The notes under the pieces: generated by a model
Seen by the model: the letters and a program-made list of their open reading frames with translations, nothing else
Databases searched by the model: none
What the model was told of the DNA's origin: nothing
Assembly: GCF_014879935.1 (NCBI RefSeq)
Contig: NZ_JACSRD010000129.1
Location: 1-47,483, forward strand
DNA length: 47,483 nt
Direction: 5' to 3'
DNA from: Prosthecobacter sp.
Lineage (GTDB): Bacteria > Verrucomicrobiota > Verrucomicrobiia > Verrucomicrobiales > Verrucomicrobiaceae
Shown here: positions 41,576 to 47,483 of the stretch, one piece after another
How the letters are laid out: each line of letters starts with the position of its first letter
Position numbering within the stretch: position 1 is the first letter of the stretch
Program-made: the position numbers and the translations under genes

Positions 41576-42028
41576 TCAATCCCACACATACCGTTCGTCA
41601 TATTGGATCTTGTGCTTGGTCAGAAACTCCAGGTATTCCTCCTGAAAGGTCTTCACCCGGTGGTGCTCTTCTTGAGTGCGGATGTAGTTCGCCACCTTCG
41701 GCACGTTGGACTCGCTCACGGAAAATCCGCCGTATCCGGCTTGCCACGCAAACTGCCCGAACTTCGGCCCCTGTGTCTTGATCCATTTGGAGGACGACTT
41801 CTTCACGTCTTCCACCACCTGGGCCAAAGTCACCGTGCGCCCCATGTTGAAGAGGACATGCACATGGTCCTCCACCGAGTTGATGAGCACCGCCGGGGAG
41901 TTCAGATTCGCCAGCACCGTCGCCATGTAGGCGTGTAGATCGGGGCGCACGTCTTTGGAGAGAAACGGAAACCGTTCCTTCGTCGAGAAGATCAGGTGGA
42001 CGTAGAGGTTGGCGAGCGATTGCGGCAT
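41576..42028 (-). CDS. tnpA: IS200/IS605-family transposase TnpA
   Basis: This 150-residue protein is a full-length Y1 transposase of the IS200 type. It starts MPQSLANLYVHLIFSTKER, carries the HUH motif H55-V-H57 in VEDHVHVLF and the catalytic tyrosine Y115 in VPKVANYIRTQEEHH. Proteins of this family excise and insert single-stranded DNA at short hairpins. No tnpB accompanies it. It lies between inverted copies of a 23-bp end sequence (41528-41550 and 42051-42073) and interrupts the space between hsdS and fic. The in-frame extension to 42091 is encoded by the repeat, so the ATG at 42028 is used. Confidence 0.93.
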   Translation of the reverse strand: MPQSLANLYVHLIFSTKERFPFLSKDVRPDLHAYMATVLANLNSPAVLINSVEDHVHVLFNMGRTVTLAQVVEDVKKSSSKWIKTQGPKFGQFAWQAGYGGFSVSESNVPKVANYIRTQEEHHRVKTFQEEYLEFLTKHKIQYDERYVWD

Positions 42029-42050
42029 GTGAGATGATGCGCGTTGGGAT

Positions 42051-42275
42051 TTAGGTCGCCCCTTCAGGGCTCCGGGATGTCCTTCGTCCACGCTACCCCA
42101 GGGCGTTGCCCTGGGCTACGGTAGTTTGCACCGTTGGTGCGGAAGAATCAGACAAACGATGTAAAACCATGTGTGCCCCGTGGATCGGAGCGCCAAAGGC
42201 GCGGCCTATCGCAGCCCAGGGCAAGGCCCTGGGTTGGCGGCGCAAAGACACCGGAGCCCTGTAGGGGCGATCTAA
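42051..42275. repeat. MITE-like composite repeat, copy B, with 23-bp terminal inverted repeats
   Basis: The ends 42051-42073 (ttaggtcgccccttcagggc plus tcc) and 42253-42275 are inverted repeats with two mismatches in 23. Inside are a cccagggc palindrome in each orientation, the gcaccgttggtgc hairpin (42129-42141) and gcgccaaaggcgc. About 45 bases at 42143-42186 replace the corresponding short spacer of copies A and C. No gene inside. It directly precedes the transposase start. Confidence 0.85.
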
Positions 42276-42295
42276 TGCGTGGAATGGCGGAAAGG

Positions 42296-42357
42296 CCTTC
42301 CTCACACAAACATCTGCTGCAGCAGCCCCTTCTTCCAGGCCTGCGTCTGCCTCATCT
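42296..42357. repeat. Duplicate of the hsdS 3' end
   Basis: This 62-bp segment matches 42516-42577 with one mismatch. The second copy is the true end of hsdS (codons for the last ~18 residues, ending GLLQQMFV, with the stop). The two copies are 220 bp apart and enclose copy C of the composite repeat, so the hsdS end and the repeat together look like a tandem duplication. Confidence 0.88.
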
Positions 42358-42366
42358 CCAGGGCGC

Positions 42367-42498
42367 TGCCCTTCGCTGCTATAGATTGCACCGTTGGTGC
42401 GCCTTCTTGAGCGCCAAAGGCGAGGCCTATCGCAGCCCAGGGCAACGCCCTGGGTTGGCGGCGCAACGACGCCGGAGCCCTGAAGGGGCGACCTAATT
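42367..42498. repeat. Composite palindromic repeat, copy C
   Basis: Nearly identical to copy A (41421-41552) along its whole length, in the same orientation, ending with the 23-bp end sequence at 42474-42496. It lies between the duplicated and the genuine hsdS 3' end. The gap 42029-42521 contains only this copy, copy B and the hsdS duplicate; no gene is present. Confidence 0.85.
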
Positions 42499-42521
42499 TG
42501 GGGGATGGGCGCGCACCTTCG

Positions 42522-43757
42522 TCACACAAACATCTGCTGCAGCAGCCCCTTCTTCCAGGCCTGCGTCTGCCTCATCTGCTCTCCCACCGCCCCGATCTTC
42601 CCGTCCAACGCGCTCAGGAAGCTCGCGATCTTCGTTTGTTCGGGCAGGCTGGGGAGGCGCAGCAACAGGCCCTTGAGCTGATCTGGGTAAAGATGCACCA
42701 CCGAGCTCCCTTGAGCGACCCGCGCTATGGCGTGTTTGCAGGCATTGTTCAGGTAGTAGGCCAAGAAAACACCGTTCTGCTTGGTCTGCATGATGTTCAG
42801 GTCTCCTCCCAACGCGACATCGTCGTGAATGACACAAGCCGCTCGTGCGATGTCGATGTGGGTCTCTCCCGATGATGGAATAATGACATCGTTCTTGCGG
42901 CTCATGACCAAATCTTTGCGTGGAAGACTGGTCCGGGACTTAACTTCATCGATGAGCTCACCATAGTCGGTGTAGAGTTCGCCGTAGCGAATGCAGGGCG
43001 TGTCCCCGTTCGCATCAATATCAGCTTTGGAGATACCTGAACCCTTCGTGATCGTTGCCACTTGGCTTAACCGCTTCTCCTCCCAATCCGGGAAGTCGTG
43101 GCCGTGGTCGTCTTGGAAGCGGAGGGTTTGGGTGAAGAGCTGTTGCATCACGCCCTTCTTGTAGGCCTCCAGCAGGGCTTTCTTCCGGCTCAGTTGCTCG
43201 ATCCGCCCATCCACCGCCGTCAGGAACGCCGCGACCTTTTGCTGCTCGGGGACATACGGGAGTGTGACTTCAAGATTCTTGAGCAAATCACCACTGAGGT
43301 TCTTTTGACTGCCATCATTACTCAATTGGCGCAGTTCGGTATATCGACGCTGCAGATCATAGAACAGATATTCGTTCACCAACCGGCGGTCGTGGATCAA
43401 CATGGCTGCACATGCCTGATTTGTCGCTGCTTCAAACTCAAGTATCGCAACCTTACCTCTAGTGACCCCTTGCCCATACAAGGCCATTATCACTGTGCCT
43501 TTCGGAAAAAGTTTAGCGGACGAGTTATCCAAGCCTTCATCCGTGATAAACTCATCAGCACACGAGACGCGGTTAAAATCGATCAGAGAAGTTGTGACCC
43601 AAGGAATCTGACCATCCCAATATCTTGGTATTTGTCTGCTTGGTGTTCCGCCTGATGTGACTTTGGCCACCTCACCAAGTTTGATTTGGAATGCATCGTC
43701 ACTAAACCCCGGAAACCTGAGCTTGGGCACGTGGGCGGATGTTTTCGTCGTGCTCAT
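42522..43757 (-). CDS. hsdS: Type I specificity subunit HsdS
   Basis: This 411-residue protein has two target-recognition domains (~20-165 and ~225-365), each followed by a conserved helical spacer: PEQQKVAAFLTAVDGRIEQL (from ~168) and PEQTKIASFLSALDGKIGAV (from ~372), both continuing to a KKG(V/L)xQQ(L/M)F end. It should recognise a bipartite DNA sequence; the sequence itself cannot be predicted. The start overlaps the hsdM stop by 4 bases (ATGA). The first recognition domain (43260-43680) is visibly more AT-rich than its surroundings, consistent with exchange of this domain by recombination. Its 3' end is duplicated downstream at 42296-42357. Confidence 0.95.
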   Translation of the reverse strand: MSTTKTSAHVPKLRFPGFSDDAFQIKLGEVAKVTSGGTPSRQIPRYWDGQIPWVTTSLIDFNRVSCADEFITDEGLDNSSAKLFPKGTVIMALYGQGVTRGKVAILEFEAATNQACAAMLIHDRRLVNEYLFYDLQRRYTELRQLSNDGSQKNLSGDLLKNLEVTLPYVPEQQKVAAFLTAVDGRIEQLSRKKALLEAYKKGVMQQLFTQTLRFQDDHGHDFPDWEEKRLSQVATITKGSGISKADIDANGDTPCIRYGELYTDYGELIDEVKSRTSLPRKDLVMSRKNDVIIPSSGETHIDIARAACVIHDDVALGGDLNIMQTKQNGVFLAYYLNNACKHAIARVAQGSSVVHLYPDQLKGLLLRLPSLPEQTKIASFLSALDGKIGAVGEQMRQTQAWKKGLLQQMFV

Positions 43758-45325
43758 GCCAGCGGTGCTTTGATTCCCAACTCCGCGCAGAACCCGGCGA
43801 TGACCTGGTCGTTCTCGCGCATGGACTTCTCCAGCTCGGCGAGCTGGGTGGCGACGGCATCGAGGTCGATCTGCTCCTCCTCGTCGAAGGTATCGACGTA
43901 GCGGGGGATGTTGAGGTTGAACTCGTTTTCCTGCACTTGGCGGAGGTCGGCCACGTGGCTGAACTTTTCCTCGCTGCGGCGCTGCCGGTAGGTGGTGACG
44001 ATGCGCTCGATGTGCTCGGGGCGGAGCTGGTTCTGGTTCCCCACCTTTTCAAAGCCCTGGCTGGCATCAATGAACAAGATGTCGTCCGGGTGCTCGCGGC
44101 CTTTTTTCAGCACGAGGATGCAGGTGGGGATGCCGGAGTCTTTAAAAATGTTCGCCGGCAGGCCGATGACGGCGTCCAGGTAGTTGCAGGTGTCGATGAG
44201 GTAGCGGCGGATGTGCCCCTCCGCGCCGCCACGGAACAGGACGCCATGCGGCAACACGCAGGCCATGGTGCCTCCATGCTCCAGGTGGTGGATCATGTGC
44301 TGCACAAAGGCGAAGTCCGCCTTCGACGAGGGGGCCAGCTTCCCATAGGCGCTGAAACGGTCGTCGCCCTTCAGCACCTCGCTGGCGGACCATTTCACGG
44401 AGAAGGCCAAACTGGCCACGACGGCCTCAAAGCGCAGGTCGGCATGCTCCGGCGCGGGATGCTCCAGCGTGTCCTCATTCCGCAGGTCGAAGCGCTGATA
44501 ATGCACGCCGTGCAGGATCATGTTCATGCGGGCGAGGTTGTAGGTGGTGGGGTTCATCTCCTGCCCGTAGAAGTGGCCCACGTCCTCCACCTCCTTCGCC
44601 ACTCGCAGCAGCAGGGAGCCGGAGCCGCAGGTGGGGTCATAGACGCTCTTCAGGCTCTTCTTCCCGGTGGTGACGATCTTTGCCAAAATGGTGCTGACCT
44701 CCTGCGGCGTGTAGAACTCCCCGGCCTTCTTTCCCGCGCCGCTGGCAAACTGGCCGATGAGATACTCATAGGCATCCCCCAGCACGTCCGCCTCGGTATC
44801 GGCCAGGCGGAAGTCGATCTTGTCCAGATGCACGAGCACCTTGGCGATGAGTTCGTTCTTCTGGTTCTCGGTCTTGCCGAGCTTTGACGAGCCGAGGTCG
44901 AGGTCCTCAAACAGTCCCTCAAAGTCCTCCTCGCTGTCATGCCCCATGGTGCTGGACTCGATGTGCTTCAGGATGGCGGCGAGGTCCTCCAAAATGAAGT
45001 TGTCCTCCTTCCGCGCCCCTTTCTCCGCCACGCGATGAAACAGCTCCGCGGGCTTTAAGAAGTAACCCAGACGCTCCACCGCCTCCTTTTCGATGGCCTC
45101 CAGCATCTCTTTGCCCTCGGCGGACTTTTCATCCAGCTCGGCAAAGGTGACGCCGTCGTGTTTCAGGATCTCATCCGCGAAGAGGTGGATGCGCTCGGAG
45201 AGGTATTTGTAGAAGATGAAGCCCAGGATGTAGTCCCGGAACTCATCCGCCCCCATCTTCCCGCGCAGCGTGTTGGCGATGTTCCAGAGCTGGGTGTGGA
45301 GGGTCTGTTTGGCGTCGTCGGGCAT
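43754..45325 (-). CDS. hsdM: Type I methyltransferase subunit HsdM with altered motif IV
   Basis: This 523-residue protein has the N-terminal HsdM helical domain (LWNIANTLRGKM, DEFRDYILGFIFYKYLSER). The SAM-binding motif I is intact (D230-PTCGSGSLLL) and the C-terminal HsdM region is normal (SKADFAFVQHMIHHL, GVLFRGGAEGHIRRYL, DASQGFEKVGNQN). The catalytic motif IV, which should read [NDS]PP[YFW], is S305-L306-A307-F308 in VVASLAFSVKW. The reading frame and flanks are otherwise family-like, so this is a replacement of the motif and not a frameshift. The protein may therefore bind SAM and DNA but not methylate. Start at ATG 45325 fits the family; an ATG five codons upstream (45340) is possible. 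Confidence 0.93.
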   Translation of the reverse strand: MPDDAKQTLHTQLWNIANTLRGKMGADEFRDYILGFIFYKYLSERIHLFADEILKHDGVTFAELDEKSAEGKEMLEAIEKEAVERLGYFLKPAELFHRVAEKGARKEDNFILEDLAAILKHIESSTMGHDSEEDFEGLFEDLDLGSSKLGKTENQKNELIAKVLVHLDKIDFRLADTEADVLGDAYEYLIGQFASGAGKKAGEFYTPQEVSTILAKIVTTGKKSLKSVYDPTCGSGSLLLRVAKEVEDVGHFYGQEMNPTTYNLARMNMILHGVHYQRFDLRNEDTLEHPAPEHADLRFEAVVASLAFSVKWSASEVLKGDDRFSAYGKLAPSSKADFAFVQHMIHHLEHGGTMACVLPHGVLFRGGAEGHIRRYLIDTCNYLDAVIGLPANIFKDSGIPTCILVLKKGREHPDDILFIDASQGFEKVGNQNQLRPEHIERIVTTYRQRRSEEKFSHVADLRQVQENEFNLNIPRYVDTFDEEEQIDLDAVATQLAELEKSMRENDQVIAGFCAELGIKAPLA

Positions 45326-45431
45326 GGGGAGGATTTTCATCCAAGCCGCGACCGTTTTGCCTGGCAAGCAGCATCGTTCGGCCCTGTTTGCCGATCTGGG
45401 GCGCAACAGCGCGAGCCTTTCGCTCCGGGCT

Positions 45432-46652
45432 TCACTTCACATCACGCCAGAGCCAGCGGAGGGCGTCGGGGAGGTGGGGGGCCATGCCTTTGCTGCCGTG
45501 GAAGCATTGCGTCCAGTCGATGCGGAAGTCATAGCCCATGTATTTGAGCGCAGCGGCCATCTGCTTGTTGGCGAGGGGCCAGTTGCCGAATTTGTTGTCG
45601 AGGTCGTTTTCGCCATCGAGGAGGTAGAGGCGCAGGGGTTTGCGCTCGGTGAGGCGGATGAGGGAGGGATAGACGTGGCCGCCTTTGAGATCGACGAAGG
45701 AGCCGACCCAGGAGAGGACTTTGCGGAATCTGTCGGGGCGTTCCCAGGCGACCGTGAAGGAGCAGATGCCGCCGGAGGAGCCGCCGGCTATGGCCCAGGC
45801 TTCGGGCTGGGGGCGAAACTTCACCTGATGGCGCTTTTCGACCTCGGGGAGGATTTCCTGGAGGAGGAAGCGGGCGTAGGCGTCGCCGAGGGAGTCGTAT
45901 TCGAAGCCACGGTTGGCCGCTTTGTCGCCGGGCTTTTGCTGGGGCTTGCGGCCGGGATCGATGAAGACGCCGACGGTGCGGGGCATGTCTTTTTTGTGGA
46001 TGAGATTGTCGAAGACGGTGGAGACACGCATGGAGCCGTGGGGATCGACATGGCGGGAGCCGTCCTGCCAGACCATGAGGCAGGTTTCCTCACCAGGCTG
46101 GAGGCCGGCGGGAAGATAGACGGTGACGTCACGGACGGTGCCAGGGAAGATCTGGCTGGTGGCCCACTCGAACTTTTCCAGCCGGCCCTGCGGGACGCCG
46201 GGCTGCGGGAGGCTGTCGGCGGTGTAGTCGTAGTGCTCGATGTGGACGGTGCCGGCGAGGCGGGGCATGCCTTCGGATTCGATGCGGTAGGCGGTGTCGG
46301 TGAAGTTCGGCATGTCGGCGACGAGCACCTGGAGGCCGTCTTCGCCGAGGGCGGTCATGTCGCCAATGAGTGCTCCGTCCTGGCTGAGGACGCGGGCCGG
46401 TTTGGGGTCGAGCACAGCCCAGGCGACGGTGGTGGCCTCGATCTTCGCGCCTGCACGGCCCTGGGTGAGGTTTTTGAGGCCGAAGAGGCGGAGCACCTGG
46501 TCGTGGAGGGCTTTTTGATCTTCGGGCTGCGTGGCGGTTTTCAGGCCCTCGCGAATCTGCCGGGGAGTGGCCGTGGCTTGGGGCGCAGGTCTGAGCTGGG
46601 CATGACCGGGGCTGGCAAAGGAGAGGAGCAAAAGGACGAGGACAACACGCAT
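45432..46652 (-). CDS. Secreted esterase (enterochelin esterase / esterase D-like alpha/beta hydrolase)
   Basis: This 406-residue protein has a signal peptide (MRVVLVLLLLSFASPGHA) and an N-terminal helical and beta-rich part (~25-165). The hydrolase domain opens with RDVTVYLPAGLQPGEETCLM. The nucleophile is S292 in AGGSSGG; LLDGENDLDN probably holds the acid, and FHGSKGMAPHLPDALRWLW the histidine. It resembles the Fes/esterase D superfamily; relatives in this phylum often act on carbohydrate esters. Substrate unknown. It lies on the same strand as the restriction locus but is separated by 106 bases and unrelated in function. Confidence 0.85.
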   Translation of the reverse strand: MRVVLVLLLLSFASPGHAQLRPAPQATATPRQIREGLKTATQPEDQKALHDQVLRLFGLKNLTQGRAGAKIEATTVAWAVLDPKPARVLSQDGALIGDMTALGEDGLQVLVADMPNFTDTAYRIESEGMPRLAGTVHIEHYDYTADSLPQPGVPQGRLEKFEWATSQIFPGTVRDVTVYLPAGLQPGEETCLMVWQDGSRHVDPHGSMRVSTVFDNLIHKKDMPRTVGVFIDPGRKPQQKPGDKAANRGFEYDSLGDAYARFLLQEILPEVEKRHQVKFRPQPEAWAIAGGSSGGICSFTVAWERPDRFRKVLSWVGSFVDLKGGHVYPSLIRLTERKPLRLYLLDGENDLDNKFGNWPLANKQMAAALKYMGYDFRIDWTQCFHGSKGMAPHLPDALRWLWRDVK

Positions 46653-46734
46653 GAAGACGTTTTCTAACGCCGATGCATGCAGTGGAATATCGCCCGATTT
46701 CCGCAGCCGCTGACAGGCGTGCGCCTGGACGCGA

Positions 46735-47451
46735 TCAAAGCGCGGCGGTGACAGGGAACTTCGCGTGGGACAGTCCTGCGGTGCGCAGCCGGGATTCGAT
46801 GCCGTCCATCATGGCGCGGACGTGCTTCCAACGGGTGCGGTCGCGCATGAGATCCATGCTGCGCTCGAAGGAGCCCCACTGGATGACTTCGATGTCCACA
46901 TGACGCACGCCCCACGCGTCCATCATGGAGCGGCTGGGCTTGTAGAGATCGATGGTGCCGGTGCCGACGAGGGCACTGCCGTAGTCATCGACTTCATAAA
47001 CGACGCCGGGCTGGCCGGCGATGCGGAACCGGGTGCCGACGGGGAAGCGCGACCAGTCGGCGGCAGCACTGCGGACGCTGCCGAATTTCAGATTCGTGCC
47101 GATGGCGTTTTTGACGCCATAGATGATATGGTCGCTCTCGCTGTGAGTGTAGGCGGTGGTGCGAACGCGGATCTGAGAACTGCGATGCACATTCGACGCG
47201 GCGATGAGGGGAGGTTTTGCCTCCTGAAAGACGAAGGTGTAGCGCTGGATCTCGCCGGGTCGGAAGGGCACGTTGGAGGCGAGGGCCTTCCGCACCTCGT
47301 ACGTCTTGCCCGTTTCAAGAGGGGAAACGCTGTTGGAACGACGCATTTCCTTCCAGTAAGTGAGCAAAGGCTGCTTCGGCAAGGCGCAGGAGGAAAGTGC
47401 GGCTGCAAGGACAGCGAGAGCGCCAGAGGTCATCAAACGTGAGTCGAACAT
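46735..47451 (-). CDS. 3D-domain lipoprotein
   Basis: This 238-residue protein has a lipoprotein signal (GALAVLAAALSSC, lipobox cysteine at residue 22). From about residue 90 it has a 3D (Asp-Asp-Asp) domain: RVRTTAYTHSESDHIIYG, FPVGTRFRIAG, VYEVDDYGSALVGTGTIDLY and the WGVRHVDIEVIQWG end strand. The 3D domain is a double-psi beta-barrel found in MltA and related peptidoglycan-acting proteins; the three aspartates are in DD near residue 154, TIDLY and GVRHVD. Likely anchored to a membrane and acting on cell wall glycan; enzymatic activity is inference. Upstream sequence 47452-47483 is too short to judge a promoter. Confidence 0.85.
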   Translation of the reverse strand: MFDSRLMTSGALAVLAAALSSCALPKQPLLTYWKEMRRSNSVSPLETGKTYEVRKALASNVPFRPGEIQRYTFVFQEAKPPLIAASNVHRSSQIRVRTTAYTHSESDHIIYGVKNAIGTNLKFGSVRSAAADWSRFPVGTRFRIAGQPGVVYEVDDYGSALVGTGTIDLYKPSRSMMDAWGVRHVDIEVIQWGSFERSMDLMRDRTRWKHVRAMMDGIESRLRTAGLSHAKFPVTAAL

Positions 47452-47483
47452 GGCTGGTGTATTTTTGTTATTGAAAGAAGTTT

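Noticed and set aside
41421-42498. Possible CRISPR-like array
   Set aside because: Repeated units are long, palindromic, few and unevenly spaced, and they lie beside an IS200-type transposase; no cas gene is present.
42302-42529. 75-codon frame ending in the HsdS tail
   Set aside because: It is the repeat read through into the duplicated hsdS 3' end, not a gene; recorded as a duplication instead.
45270-46667. A 465-codon plus-strand frame opposite the esterase
   Set aside because: Glycine/glutamate-rich antisense translation without motifs; the esterase on the minus strand has a signal peptide and GGSSGG site.

Overview
The window looks like a chromosomal segment of a high-GC member of the Verrucomicrobiota, probably close to Prosthecobacter/Verrucomicrobium. 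This rests on gene families typical of the Planctomycetota-Verrucomicrobiota group: DUF1800/DUF1501 pairs, a PSCyt1-DUF1549-DUF1553 giant protein, a DUF1080 protein and a PVC-type CxxCH haem protein. Intergenic spaces are rich in palindromic repeats. No rRNA, tRNA, CRISPR array, phage structural gene or conjugation operon was seen.

Layout. 1-1494: a PIN-family toxin-antitoxin pair between two imperfect ~115-bp direct repeats, then a cluster of inverted repeats. 1495-3699: an orphan NarL/LuxR-type response regulator and a BlaI/BlaR1-like repressor-protease pair. 3727-13602: two secreted-protein modules (DUF1800 + DUF1501, and DUF1549/DUF1553 + DUF1501). The first is split by an opposite-strand RelE/ParE-type module, and a 38-codon remnant of a LuxR-type regulator sits between the two. 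13728-18423: a porin-like barrel, a two-domain DUF1080 protein and a convergent prolyl oligopeptidase. 18489-22485: a UPF0175/DUF3368 toxin-antitoxin pair, a HerA-like ATPase with a coiled-coil tail, and a REP-associated tyrosine transposase between matching palindromes. 22495-28498: a CysJ-like diflavin-type reductase lacking its flavodoxin domain, then creC-creB-creD preceded by an unknown secreted protein.

28811-34643 (minus strand) is a cbb3 oxidase operon in the order ccoS, fused ccoNO, ccoQ, mono-haem ccoP, ccoG, a 51-residue membrane protein and a SafE-like protein. A divergent PVC haem protein follows (34783-37239). 37262-45325 (minus strand) is a type I restriction-modification locus in the order hsdM-hsdS-[IS200-like transposase and repeats]-fic-hsdR. 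The window ends with a secreted esterase and a 3D-domain lipoprotein.

The most unusual points are: an HsdM whose catalytic motif IV reads SLAF instead of [NDS]PP[YFW] while HsdR, HsdS and a Fic protein look intact; a nest of 23-bp terminal repeats around the IS200-like gene, with a duplicated hsdS 3' end; palindromic elements that supply stop codons to neighbouring genes; and heptanucleotide tandem repeats, one of them inside a coding sequence. Coordinates of motifs were counted by hand and genome-wide repeat counts could not be made.
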